NCBI RefSeq assembly: GCF_045679555.1
Contig: NC_092092.1
Span: 5,796,517-5,860,516, forward strand
Source: Salvelinus alpinus
Taxonomy: Eukaryota; Chordata; Actinopteri; Salmoniformes; Salmonidae
DNA length: 64,000 nt
Direction: 5' to 3'
Position numbers and translations under genes: made by a program. The notes beneath the pieces are model-generated. The model did no database searches, was not told the DNA's origin, and was given only the letters and a program-made list of their open reading frames with translations. Shown here piece after piece: positions 1 to 11,805 of this stretch; within the stretch, counting starts at the first letter, position 1, and each line of letters opens with the position of its first letter.

Positions 1-66
1 GACCAGAGCCCATACGGTTTCGGTCAAAAGTAGTGCATTAGATAGGGAATAGGGTTCTATTTGGAA
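1..66. repeat. Palindromic MITE (family P), right half, cut by window edge
   Basis: This is the right half of a short palindromic repeat seen about ten times in the window. Its words are TCAAAAGTAGTGCA, TAGGGAATAGGG and a terminal TTTGGAAC. Complete copies begin CCAAATGGCACCCTATTCCC and end with the reverse complement. There is no coding content. Such elements are probably non-autonomous foldback transposons common in salmonid DNA; the family name is not assigned here. Confidence 0.75.
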
Positions 67-352
67 CGGACACCTCGGGCATCAGAACGGGGATCAGGCT
101 GGCACACTATCTCCTCTCCTCTTTCACTTTGACTGCTACTGCTGCAGATGACCTGAATCTAGACAACTGACACATAACTGGCAGTATAGGGACAAATTGA
201 CAGATGACAAAGAGAATGATTGACCGAGGGCTTGGGAGGGTGAACACCTGAGACATGCACATTCCACGGTAGTGCCACAGCACACTGACGTCAGCGAGTG
301 TTTTAATGGAGACCAACTAACCAACCCGAAAAGCTCTACGCCTGTACACAAT

Positions 353-650
353 GTATACAAAAGTATGTGGACACCCTCGTCCATTTAGTGAAGTCGGCTA
401 TTTCAGCCACACCCGTTGCTGACAGGTGTATAAAATCGAGCACACTGCCATGCAATCTCCATAGACAAACATTGGCAGTAGAATGGCCTTATTGAAGAGC
501 TCAGTGACTTTCAAGGTGAAACAGTCATAGGATGCCACCTTTCCAACAAGTTAGTTTGTCAAATTTCTGCCCTGCTAGAGCTGCCCAGGTCAACTGTAAC
601 TGCTGTTACTGTGAAGTGGAAACATTTAGGAGCAAGAATGGCTCAGCGGT
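353..650 (+). mobile_element. Tc1/mariner-type transposon fragment
   Basis: The left part of a Tc1-like element. It has AAAAGTATGTGGACACC near the terminus, a non-coding stretch with GGCTATTTCAGCCACACC, then the remains of the transposase N-terminal region on the + strand (around CCACCTTTCCAACAAGT and TGTGAAGTGGAAAC). The reading frame is broken and the copy stops abruptly at about 650, where LINE-derived sequence begins. The catalytic domain is missing, so the fragment is inactive. The family assignment rests on recognised sequence and is not exact to subfamily. Confidence 0.7.
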
Positions 651-1190
651 AGGCCACACAAGTGGTAGTCTGCTTGAAACATGTTGGTATTACAGACTCG
701 GTCAGGGACCGGTTGGAACTGTCAGACACTTGCAAGTTGGTCAGCGCATGCTCGGAGTACACATCCTGGTAATCCGTCAGGCCCTGGGGCCTTGTGAATG
801 TTGACCTGTTTAAAGGTCTTACTCACATCGGCTACGGAGAGTGTGATCGCACAGTCGTCCAGAACAGTTGGTGCTCTCATGCATGCTTCAGTGTTGCTTG
901 CCTCGAGGTGAGCATAAAAGTAATTTAGCTCGTCTGGTGGGCTTGTATCACTGGGCAGCTCACGGCTGTGCTTCCTTTTGTAGTCCATAATAGTTTGCAA
1001 GCCCTGCCACATCCAACTAGCGTTGGAGCCGGTATAATAGGACTCAATCTTAGTCCTGTATTGATGCTTTGCCTGTTAGATGGTTCGTTGGAGGGCATAG
1101 TGGGATTTCTTATAAGCATCTGGGTTGGAGTCCGGATGTTGCCTGTAATCCATGGCTTCTGGTTGGAGTATGTACGTACTGTTGATATTA
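651..1190 (-). mobile_element. LINE family A fragment (non-LTR retrotransposon)
   Basis: On the minus strand, 722-1012 and 925-1119 encode parts of the linker between endonuclease and reverse transcriptase (RT). They include HSRELPSDTSPPDELNYFYA and VNIHKAPGPDGLPG. The same peptide recurs at 54615-55034 in a longer copy, which confirms a shared family. Only about 540 bp remain, with both ends truncated and a frame shift between the two pieces. It looks like a CR1/L2-group (Rex1-like) teleost LINE; the exact clade is uncertain. It lies 0.5 kb upstream of znf503. Confidence 0.8.
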
Positions 1191-1239
1191 CATTTATTCT
1201 ACATGCAACATGTTTAAAACAACAACACTTCCCATAAAA

Positions 1240-1721
1240 CGAATAGACTATTTATGTCAATGGACATGGTTTAAGTAATTCCCAGGATATCCCCAGGATA
1301 AATAATAAGCCCTTTTGGGGAGGCGACGTCACATTCCCTTGACCCTCCAATCACCTCAGGGGCTCATTTGATTGGAAGGCGGCAAAGGCTTTAATCTCGA
1401 GGCAAATTCAGATGCTGCTGAAGGGAGAAGAGTTTTTCTACTGCATCCAACGTAGAGAGCAAACGCACAGACGTGCTCCTGCCACTGACACACTCACACA
1501 CAGCGACACTGAGGACGGATGCAGCCGCACACTCCTGCTGCGATATGAACGGGATATGTTCTGATCTTCTCCTCCTCTAATAAGGATTAGACGAAGTTTA
1601 ACTATTTATTGTTTTTAATTTCGAACTACGGTGCTATAGAACAACATGTTACTTTGATGCGTTTTTTTTCCCTTCATGAACATCAAATGTATTTTTCTCC
1701 CATTTCAATGAGAATTAGGTC
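1240..1721 (+). promoter_or_regulatory. znf503: Putative znf503 promoter and 5' UTR
   Basis: This non-repetitive block lies directly before the znf503 start codon, between the LINE remnant and the ATG. It contains a CRE-like GACGTCAC (1325-1332), a CCAAT word (1347-1351), an inverted CCAAT as ATTGG (1371-1375) and an AT-rich GGATAAATAATAA (about 1297-1309) that could act as a TATA-like site. The transcription start cannot be fixed from sequence. Placement as promoter is inference from position and motif density. Confidence 0.5.
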
Positions 1722-3760
1722 ATGATCACATCGCCTGCATTGTCTGTTCTGAGAAATAGTATCGTGAATCCGGTGTGGGAGAGCAGTTCTTCAGGGGAGA
1801 AGGGCGCAACGATAATCAACAAGCCATTTCTTCATCTCGTCTCTCCCTCAGACCCTTTAAGGCAGGCTAATCGTATACCCATAAAGATTTTGAAAATGCT
1901 TACCGCACGGGGAGGTCATATTTTGCACCCGGAGTACCTTCACCCTTTGCCATCAACCCCTATCAGTCCCATCGAGGTAAGCACCACATAGTTCTACGGG
2001 CTACGGGGGACGTGATAAAATAAGGAGTGTGATTTTGAAAGTTACATATTAATCTTCATATTTTTTTATATCGGTAGTATTAGGCCATTTTTCTTGTAAC
2101 TATATCAGTTTATTATCATATTGTAATTGTAAAATGAACTGTAGATTAATGTATAAGGTGTTTATATATGGCTAAAGTGCTATGCGCAATGCGATAAACT
2201 TGTGCGTAATTTAGTGGTGTTCTCCAACGGCCCATAAAGTACTCCATATATAACAGGAACATATTGGTTAAACACCCCATAAAAAAAACAATACATTGAA
2301 AACGTGAATAATAAGTATTATTTTCTCTTATTTCGCAGCTGGATGCCAAGAAAAGTCCGTTGGCTCTCTTAGCACAGACCTGCTCTCAAATCGGTAAACC
2401 AGACCCTTCGTCCTCTTCCAAAATCTCATCCGTAACCTCAAATGGATCTAGTGACAAAGAGACCAAACCCGGACCACTAAAAATGAGTGACATTGGAAAT
2501 GAAGACAAATCTAGCTTCAAACCCTACGCCAAATCATCGGAGAAGAACAAGGACTCCTCATTCGGCAGCGGCAGTCTGACTGGAGATAAAGGTAGTTTCC
2601 GAGTGCCTAGCGCCACCTGCCAGCCGTTCACCCCCAGGACAGGCAGCCCCAGTTCCTGCCACTCTGTGTCTCCGCTGCCGTCCGATGGTAAGCAGGGAGA
2701 CACCGAGGAAAAGAAGAAGGAATTTGATAGCAATAAAAACAGTACAACGGAGAGCAGCAGCAATCACAGCCGGATATGTGGGGTTAATGGTGAGGTTAAC
2801 CAACGCCAGGAGAACTCTTCTGGTTCAAAGGTTATCACATCAGACTCACTCACATCTGTCTCCTCGTCATCATCTGTTCTGGGTTCAGGAGGACTCGTAG
2901 CGCCCGTCTCCCCCTACAAACCTGGTCACAGTGTTTTTCCCCTACCGCATTCCGGCATGACCTACCCTGGAAGTTTAGCAGGTGCGTATGCAGGCTATCC
3001 CCAACACTTTCTCCCTCATGGAATGACTTTAGACCCGACGAAATCTAGCAGTCAACTACTAAGCGCTCAGTTTGCCGCTGCCAGCCAACTTCAGTGCAGT
3101 AAGTCTGGGAGCCCCTTGTCCAGGTCTTCTCCTCCGTCTCTAATGTCTGCTAGCCTGTGCAGAGACCCGTACTGCCTGAGTTACCACTGCCCGAGCCACT
3201 TATCCAGTGCCTCGCAGTGCCATGAATCCTCGGCTTTGAAGTCAGGATACCCCCTCATGTACCCAACTCACCCTTTGCATAGCGTGCATTCCTCGCCGCC
3301 ATCTTTTGCTGGACACCCGTTATACCCCTATGGCTTCATGCTCCCAAATGACCCTCTGCCACACGTCTGTAATTGGGTGTCGGCGAACGGACCTTGCGAC
3401 AAGCGTTTTTCTTCCTCAGAAGAGCTTCTCAATCACCTAAGGACTCACACTGCTTTTGCGGGGACGGAGAAGTTGATATCAGGGTACCCGGGTTCATCTT
3501 CGCTAGCCAACGCTGCGGCGGCCGCCATGGCTTGCCATATGCACATGCCCCCGAACGGGGGGCCGGGAAGCCCTGGAACGCTCACACTCAGGAGCCCGCA
3601 TCACCCTATGGGACTGAGCACCCGCTATCACCCCTATTCAAAGAGCCCCCTGCCACCCGGCGCATCGATTCAGATGCCCGCTGCAACAGGTTCATATTAC
3701 TCTCCCTATGCCTTGTATGGACAGAGACTCACCACGGCATCGGCATTAGGATACCAGTAG
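1722..3760 (+). CDS. znf503: znf503 (Nlz/NET family zinc-finger transcriptional co-repressor), two exons
   Basis: Exon 1 is 1722-1976 (ATG, 85 codons) and exon 2 is 2339-3760, joined in phase 0 across a 362-bp intron with donor GAG|GTAAGC and acceptor TTTCGCAG|CTG. The product is 558 aa. Visible landmarks are the conserved SDPLRQANRIPIK block (about 43-55), an Sp motif SPLALLAQTC (91-100), a Groucho-binding-type FKPY (145-148), a buttonhead-like CRDPYC (359-364), one atypical C2H2 finger with Cys429-x8-Cys438 and His451-x3-His455, and the family C-terminus ending YGQRLTTASALGYQ. NET proteins are nuclear repressors in hindbrain, eye and limb patterning. FMLPNDPLPH around the finger fits znf503 better than znf703. 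Salmonids retain genome-duplication paralogues, so which copy this is cannot be said. The frame is intact. Confidence 0.95.
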
Positions 3761-4335
3761 AAAATGCAGGACAGACGGACAATAACAATACATTTATAAA
3801 GGAGAATCGAGGCCTAAATTACATTATATTGGGTGTATTTCATGCAGGACGGGATCCGCGGGCTCAATGTATTTATTTGCGATAGCTCCAAGCGTGACAA
3901 AAAGAAAGTAATTATAATATAATTGGTAAGAAGCTCAAGGTGCATTCTTTTTGTTTTTTTACAGTTAAGATGTAGGCTTTATTTGATGACGCCATTTTGA
4001 TGTTACATTGACATTACAAGTCAGTGTGTATATGTTGTTTTTTGAAATGCAATTTTTTTTAATTTTATGCTTCCAACATACAAAAGTCTGCAGCCTATTC
4101 GTTATTTTTTTTATTATGTTTTTCATCGGAAAAGTGGTCGCCTATTTCTGTGTCTGTTGGGCCTATACCGCACATTGCAAATCACTTTTCCACGTTAGGC
4201 TATGCCTTAGAATGACATGTTTAGATCATTTTTCGGGTAAATTGGGCTATCTCATATTTCTTCATAAATTACATTATTCATTCCACAAGCTAAATCAGGT
4301 TTATGAACCTGGTAGGTTGTTTATGGAATAAATAA
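3761..4335 (+). other. znf503: znf503 3' UTR with candidate poly(A) signal
   Basis: AT-rich sequence after the znf503 stop codon. The first canonical AATAAA is at 4327-4332, which would give a 3' UTR of roughly 0.6 kb. Later signals are possible because the AT-rich sequence continues for more than 1 kb. Open frames here are short and look accidental. Confidence 0.5.
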
Positions 4336-5139
4336 TTCGACCTAAAAATGACTTAATGATTAACACTTGAGTATGTGAGACATGAGCATAATTGGTCTGT
4401 TAAAAAAAATCAACGGAATTTAATTTGTGGAATTGCATTTAATTTGTGTGTAAGGCTATTTTGTTTTAAGTCTATGCCACATAAACTTAATTTTAGTAAC
4501 ATTTTATTCGAATCACATTTCATTCACGTTTCATACCTTTAAGACTGTAAAATGTATTTTGTTCAACTTTTAAAATAATGAAACTAAATTGCAGCCTAGG
4601 CTACTGTCATCTGCCACAAATGCATTTCGCCACTCAATGTGCAATAGAGTAATGTTTATTTTTATTTTTTGCAGTAATTTAGGCAGTAGCCTAATAATCT
4701 TTCACCGATGTTCATTTCAAGATGCCATTAGAAAATGTAACATTATTTTTTTTACAAATTATATTTAGCCTACACCTTCGAACGAATGATGGTCTCAGTC
4801 AGATAAAATCCGAATAAGGAAGTTAGCCGCGTGTAGAGTTATCCGTAAAAATATGCCATTTCTGCAGCACGTTGTGAAAGAACAATCAATCTTAAAAAGT
4901 AGCATCCCAAAGAACATGAATGAATGTTTTGGGGTCTTGTTTTCGTCTCGCAGGATTACTTTTGGACATTGGCTTATTTGTCTGGGCAGAGAGTTTTTCA
5001 TAACGGAAAAGTGGGATTAGATATGTTTATACATTTGCTCTAAAAAAAATGATGCCTATTATTTTTGTTAGGGTAAATATTTAGTTTAGGCTATACTGTG
5101 TACATGATGCAATATTGGCTATATGATCTATTTATTTAT
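4336..5139. other. AT-rich intergenic DNA, no gene seen
   Basis: About 800 bp with no recognisable transposon, tandem repeat or coding signal. It may include a longer znf503 3' UTR isoform or downstream regulatory sequence. Confidence 0.5.
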
Positions 5140-5268
5140 TTTATTTTTATTTAACCTTCATAACTAGGCAAGTATGTTAATAACAAATTCTTACTTACAA
5201 TGATGGCCTACACCGGGCAAACCCTAACCCGGGCGACGCTGGGCCAATTGTGCGCCGCCCTATGGGCC
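5140..5268 (-). mobile_element. SINE tail fragment (tRNA-derived SINE, 3' part)
   Basis: The + strand reads TTATTTAACC, then ACTAGGCAAGTATGTTAA, then CAAATTCTTACTTACAATGA, which is the reverse complement of the tail shared by salmonid SINEs in this window (42860-43055, 51626-51830). It is followed by GCTGGGCCAATTGTGCGCCG, also found at 42927-42946. The tRNA-like head is missing, so this is a 5'-truncated copy. Confidence 0.7.
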
Positions 5269-5269
5269 A

Positions 5270-5345
5270 CATCATTTACATTTACATTTACATTTAAGTC
5301 ATTTAGCAGACGCTCTTATCCAGAGCGACTTACAAATTGACATCT
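5270..5345. repeat. Common teleost dispersed repeat
   Basis: A hexamer run ACATTT (x4) leads into TTAGCAGACGCTCTTATCC and AGAGCGACTTACAAATTG, a motif familiar from many fish genomes. The AGACGCTCT/AGAGCG portion is self-complementary. It is a fragment with no coding content. Confidence 0.6.
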
Positions 5346-6827
5346 AATTTATCCTAAAGTCATCACTCTTTATTCCACAAAAATGCTGTTATATTTTAGG
5401 TTATAGCGTTATGTTTTAGATTGTGTTTTTTTTTTCTGACTCCATTGCTCCATAGCCTACCATACAGGACAAACCAACACACGTTTATATTGTCAAACTA
5501 CAGTTATTGAATGTCAATCAAATTATGGAGAACACAATATCTTAAATCAGATAGACCCCTCCATCAATAGGCATGTATTTTCGATACAATCCTTGCACAG
5601 ATCAATATCCGAGGCACTCAACCAAGAAACCAACATGCGGGCGAAATAATCTATAGCTGTCTGATAATACTTATAGGCTACCACCGTCAAGAAGGCACAT
5701 CAAGTGTAGGCCTATTGCTGTTTTGAGAGGATTGTTATTACATCATCTACTAAGGAAGGGGTTTCACTTGTTTTATGATTCTACAATCTGGAAAATGAAA
5801 ACACCTCCATCCTACTCCTGAAGAAAAGGAATCACGCCGCTGCTGACGCGTCTTTATGCCCACTAGGCCTATATGCACGCACACATCAGGTAACTAGGCT
5901 GCACACCTACTCCCACTATATGACGTATTAGGCTAACAATACAACCGTAATTAATAATGACTGTGTGTGTGTGTGTGTGTGTGTGTGTATAAACACAACA
6001 CTGGATTAATTCATGTAAACATTGCCAAATGATTTATCAAAAGAATAATTTTAATCCTCCAGGTTAAATTATGAGATCACACCTTATTTTGTGAACAAAT
6101 AAATAATTGGCTAATTGAAATAAATGGCAGCTGTGCTAAACAATGATTTATGATGACCCCCCCCCAGTGTGAGACTTTTACACAGCTTTTGTGATTGCAG
6201 TATTGAAGCTGTATGAAGCAGGGTAAATCACAGCTATTCTGTCATGACCCATCACAGAGTATATCACAGCTATTCTGTCATTACCCATCACAGAGTATAT
6301 CACAGCTATTCCCAAGAGACAAAATCAACATCATTATTAATGGTCACAAGTCATATTCATCAAATTGACCAGCCCTTTTCAACAGATTAATTATTTACTA
6401 TCCTTCTCTCTCCCATGATGCAGCATGATGTTAGCCCACAACTCACCACCCCAACCAGCCTGCTGTCTCAATGACGTGGGGCCTGTTTCTCATTTACAAA
6501 TGGCACATCAATATGATTTGGAGAACATGTGAGAATATAAATGATGTCACTCATGTAGCTCATGTATCTTTACACGTTTTGGGGAGTTCCTGGTTTTGGG
6601 GACTTCCTGGTTTTGAACTATTACAACTCAATATTAGGAAGGTGTTCCTAATTGTTTGTTCATTCAGTGTATATTGTACATGTTTACATATATGTACTGT
6701 ACATAAACAGCACATACATACATATTAATGCATACTGTACATTGTGCAAAAAATGAAAACAGCAGGCAATAACCCTGAACATCTCCACTCAATACATTGT
6801 CTTCCCCTTGCAGAGTGTACTGAAATA
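5346..6827. other. Intergenic DNA with candidate conserved non-coding block
   Basis: No gene is visible. A (GT)n tract runs 5962-5989. From about 6000 to 6220 the sequence is non-repetitive and AT-rich, with homeodomain-type words (TGGATTAATTC, AATTGGCTAATTG) and an E-box (CAGCTG). A 36-bp unit is repeated about 2.3 times at 6228-6310. A second block, 6330-6540, has ATTATTAATGG and CAGATTAATTATT. Regulatory function is inferred only. Confidence 0.4.
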
Positions 6828-7027
6828 CCTCCCTGCCCCCTCCCCTCCCCTCCCCTCCTATCTTATCCTATCCTCTCCCCTCAGGGGACCTTCCTTTCCT
6901 CTCCTCTCCTCTCCTCTCCTCTCCTCTCCTCTCCTCTCCTCTCCTCTCCTCTCCTCTCCTCTCCTCTCCTCTCCTCTCCTCTCCCCTCCCCTCCCCTCCC
7001 CTCCTCTCCTCTCCTCTCCTCTCCTCT
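6828..7027. repeat. Polypyrimidine tract with TCCTC pentanucleotide array
   Basis: The core (TCTCC)n array at 6896-7027 has about 26 units, preceded by irregular CCCCTC runs. All pyrimidines sit on the + strand, so it is a potential triplex-forming tract. Long open frames across it exist only because the repeat lacks stops. Confidence 0.95.
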
Positions 7028-7370
7028 ACCACATCCCGTCCTACCTACCATTGGATTATGTCCCCCTAAATCACACTGAAATGACAGAATCTGCTTTTCC
7101 ACATGTTGTCGAGGTGATATAGCCTTAACATGAGAGACTAGATGGTTTGGTGCCTCCCACTGAATCTCCAGCCTGCCACCTGTTTTACTTTGAATTCCAA
7201 TGCTAGGACGACATCTGGCCCCTTCTGGCCCAGAGAACATAGCAGTGTACCATGACGTGCAACAGACAAATGCTGACATTAAGAATGGTGTACGTACGTC
7301 TGGGCCTGGGCTGTACACTATGGGCATGCCCATCATTTGTGCTGCACAGCTGCACAACATGTGGTGGAGT

Positions 7371-7984
<614 letters not shown>

Positions 7985-9620
7985 TACAACAATTTTTCAG
8001 CACTTTTTAAATATACAGGAGCAGAATTCAGAACATGGGCCATTCTTACAGTATTCTCCCTGTACACCAAATCAGAACTGTAGGATAAACGAAGGGGGCA
8101 TATAAGCAGACAATTAAAGATCATACAATATTCAATGATGACATTTCTCTAAAACAGGCTATAGGCTACATCTGCACCACCAAGTCAGAACGGTAGGCTA
8201 AGGTATGAGGGGGAAAGGGACCAAATTATTAGTGTGAGGCACATGGGCTACTAACAGCTTACTACACACCATACACTTAGTATTACTTAGCTACAGTATA
8301 CATATCTCCCTGGCATATTACATCATTTATGCAGCAGCATACAATACATTGTTGGACTCACCTTATAGTGCTCTGTTCACTTGAACAGGAAGGTGGCGGG
8401 GTGGTCCTTCTTGTGGGCACATTTTGTCATCAAACTTTGTCATCAAAGTCTGCCATTCTCTGGATCTATGGTGCTTTCAAGACAACTGTGAACTCTGTAA
8501 AAAAAAACAAGGTTGAATCATGACATCAGTGATCTTCAGGTCGGAGCTCTAGAAAGAGGCACTAGTTCCTGACTTGGAATTCCGTGTTGGATGCCCGATC
8601 AAAACGTATTTTCTCAGTGGGATCTATTTTCTTTCAGAGTTCCCAAATGTCTTGAACTCGCTGAAGTCTGAGATTTCCCAGTTCCGAATTCCCAGTTGTT
8701 TTGAATGCACCAGAAGTCATGCTGGATTGACAGCATGACCAATGTATTCAACCTTTTTCTGGCCCATGGTGTTGCATGTGAATATTTATCCTTTTAAGTT
8801 TGGAAAAGAGACCCTTAAACCCAGACTTGGACCACACACCCTCTCCACTGAAAAGCAAGCTCGTGATTGCTTTGCAATGCTTGCAGTTAGCCACGGATTC
8901 CTTCAAAACCACTCATTGTTGAATTAGAGATTTCCAACTTGTTGTGTAATATTTATGTCCAATGGTTGATGAGCACTGATACATTTTATTGATAATTTCT
9001 CTTCATAATTTCTCTTGATATGACAATGATTGAAAGATTTTTTCCAGTAGATTGTCGACTTGATTCATGATGATGTCTGCTAGCTTGCTAGCTAAGATTT
9101 TTAAAGTATGATGTTGACATGATCAGTCCAATCAGATATAACGTGATTTGACGTCATTTTATCTGTGGCCAATGACGTTGAGCCTTCTTGGATGGGCACT
9201 TCTAAAGTAAATCTATGGCAGCACCCAAGGGGCTTGAATTTCGAGCTCTCCCTGTCGATTTTACGGTGATGTATTGTCCCCATGAGTGACAGAACACTGA
9301 GCCAATTACGGCGCAACTAGAGAACATTACCAACCCCTGCGCTCTGTATTTTCTGCTGGCAGCCCCACCACCACAGAAAGCGCTTGGCTAGGCTGAAACA
9401 CCTGCATTTAGGAGCTGCCTTACTCAATAAAGCAAAAAATACCATGTTTGTATTTGGCTTTATTAAATAAAATATATTTTTTTTTACATTGTTTGCAAAC
9501 TGATATGTGACACGTATTAATGCCAAAATAACATGCAAAACAGGCAAAACATTTTTTTTTATCTAAACAGGTGGGGCTCAAAACAGGTGGGGCACCTGCC
9601 CTGAATGACGGGTCGCTACT
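7985..9620. repeat. Large dispersed repeat (salmonid type), non-coding
   Basis: A long interspersed repeat of about 1.6 kb recognised as a recurrent salmonid sequence. It includes CAGAATTCAGAACATGGGCC and ACAACATT-type spacers, and ends near GGTGGGGCACCTGCCC and GACGGGTCGCTACT. Its superfamily is not clear and no transposase can be read. Short open frames inside it are not convincing. The 8469-8712 foldback element sits within it. Both boundaries are approximate. Confidence 0.45.
8469..8712. repeat. Foldback/MITE-like element with ~24-bp terminal inverted repeats
   Basis: The left end TGGTGCTTTCAAGACAACTG pairs with the right end CAGTTGTTTTGAATGCACCA, differing at a few positions. The interior repeats related words (AGTTCCCAAATG, CCCAGTTCCG). 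About 244 bp, no coding capacity. It is nested in the larger dispersed repeat. Confidence 0.65.
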
Positions 9621-9881
9621 GAACACCACAGTGAGTCAAACACTACTGGGGTAATGCGTGAAAGGCTCTGGAGACACCTTAATCCTTAAGAGTCTATTGA
9701 TGCACCCGTGCTTCGATCTATGTAACATAATAAACAAATAATACAAAAATCCCGTTTAAGCTAGAGATATCTGGGCTTCCTCTCAAACCACCGTATCCTC
9801 CCATGTCGGCGGGACTCGTCTGAAGGTATAAAAAAATCATGGAAGTATGGAGGTAGTTTTGCGCCAACAAAATAAAAGGGT

Positions 9882-11139
9882 TAAATAGATTCAGAAAGTA
9901 TTTACACCCCTTAACTTTTTCCACATTTTGTTGTGTTACAAGGTGTGATTTAAAATTGATTAAATTTAGACTTTTTTTGTCACTTGCCTACACACAATAC
10001 CTCATAATGTCAAAGTGGAATTATGTTTTTAGAAATGTTTACAAATTAATAAAACTTCAAAAGCTGAAATGTCTTGAGTCAATAAGTATTCAACCCCTTT
10101 GTTATGGCAAGCCTAAATACGTTCAGGTGTAAACATTTGCTTAACAAGTCACATAAAAAGTTGCATGGACTCAGTCTGTGTGAATTAATAGTGTTTAACA
10201 TGATTTTCGAATGACTACCTCATCTTTGTACCCCACACACACAATGAGCTGTAGGTCCCTCAGTTGAGTAGTGAATTTCAAACACAGATTCAACCACAAA
10301 GCCCAGGGAGATTTTCCAATGCTTCGCAAAGAAGGGCACCTATAGATAGATGGGTAAAAAAAAAATGTTTTGCAACAAGGCACTAAAGTAATACTGCAAA
10401 AATGTGGCAAAGCAATTCACTTTTTGTCCTGAAAACAAAGTGTTATGTTTGGGGAAAATCCAATACAACACATTACTCAGTACCACTCTCCATATTTTTA
10501 AGAATGGTAGTGGCTGCATCATGTTATGGGTATGCTTGTAATCGTTAAGGACTTGGGAGTTTTTCAGGATAAACAAGAAATGGAATGGAGCTAAGCACAG
10601 GCAAAATCCTAGAGGAAAACCTGGTTCAGCCTGCTTTCCACCAGACACTGGGAAATTAATTAACTTTTCAGCAGGATAATAACCTAAAACGCAAGGCCAA
10701 ATCTACACTAGAGTTGCTTACCAAGAAGACAGTGAATGGTCCTGAGTAGCCAAGTTACAATTTTGACTTAAATCTACTTGAAAATGGTTCTCAAGTTTTG
10801 ATCAACAACCAATTTGAAAGAGATGTAAGAATTTTTAAACGAGTAATGGGCAAATGTTGCACAATCCAGGTGTGGAAAGCACTTAGAAATGTACCCAGAA
10901 AGACTCACAGCTGTAATCACTGCCAAAGGTGTTTCTACAAAGTATTGACTCAGGGGTGTGAATACTTATGTAAATGAGATATTTCTGTATTTCAATTTCA
11001 ATAAATTTGCAAATGTTTCAAAAAAAATGTTTTTGAAGATGGGTGAATTTTTTTTCTTTAATCCATGTTAAATTCATGCTGTAACACAACAAAATGTGGA
11101 ATAAGTCAAGGGGTATGAATACTTTCTGAAGGCACTGTA
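9882..11139 (+). mobile_element. Degenerate Tc1-like transposon with terminal inverted repeats
   Basis: The left end carries CAGAAAGTATTTACACCCCTT and CCACATTTTGTTGTGTTACA; the right end carries TGTAACACAACAAAATGTGG and GGGGTATGAATACTTTCTGA, so inverted termini flank about 1.25 kb. Transposase remnants lie on the + strand: just before 10950 the sequence still decodes to a Tc1-like C-terminus around AAKG..STKY. Many stops and shifts make it a dead copy. Left terminal bases are worn, so the exact start is approximate. Confidence 0.75.
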
Positions 11140-11162
11140 TGTGTCAAAAAAAACTAAAATAT

Positions 11163-11430
11163 TTCCTAAGCTTTCTTATATCTCCTAGATGTAGGACAGA
11201 CACTTCAAAACCTTATTCCTTACGATGTATTTTTTGACTGTCTGTTTTGCCATTTATGAATGTGTTATTCAATGTGTTTCTATGAGCCATCGTAGTAAAG
11301 GCCAAATTCATTGTTTTATTAAATCATCTTAAAATATGTTTTTACATACCTACAGGGGTCCTTAAATTCAAAATCAAATAGCTAAATGAGCCATGGTATG
11401 ACCATCTTAAAACAATTCCATAGGTTAGAT
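11163..11430 (+). repeat. Dispersed repeat, inverted partner of 14430-14612
   Basis: Shared words include TACGATGTATTTTTTGACTG, TGAATGTGTTATTCAATGT and ACATACCTACAGGGGTCCT. The reverse complement of 14430-14612 carries the same words in the same order, so the two are inverted copies about 3 kb apart around a Sleeping Beauty-type transposon. No coding capacity is apparent. Confidence 0.75.
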
Positions 11431-11805
11431 TAGTAGAACCCCCCAACCTTTAGAGGTTAAATTGATTGATACAGAGATGTAATTCTTTGTGCGTCCCAAA
11501 TGGTATGAGATACATGGGTTCGTTCATGTTGATGTTACGTACGGTTATTATTCACAAATGCTTTAAGTAACCAATCTAATAAAAATAATGATTGAAATGT
11601 CCAATACAATATTATTGAACTCCAGATACATTTTATTGGTACATTCACTTTTATACGGTTGGGATTTTGTGAATACATTTCGTAGTAATATGAATGTAGC
11701 TCAATCTTCATATGAGTCCTAAACGGCACCCTGCTAATCCTTACATAGTGTATTACTTTTCACCAGAACCCTAATGAATACAACACTAATACAATACAAT
11801 ATATA

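Noticed and set aside
968-1237. Plus-strand 89-codon gene upstream of znf503
   Set aside because: It is antisense to LINE family A coding sequence.
2360-3760. A 466-codon single-exon gene starting at 2360
   Set aside because: The frame opens with TTG inside a conserved znf503 peptide. A proper acceptor lies at 2337-2338 and exon 1 (1722-1976) supplies the true start, so this is exon 2 only.
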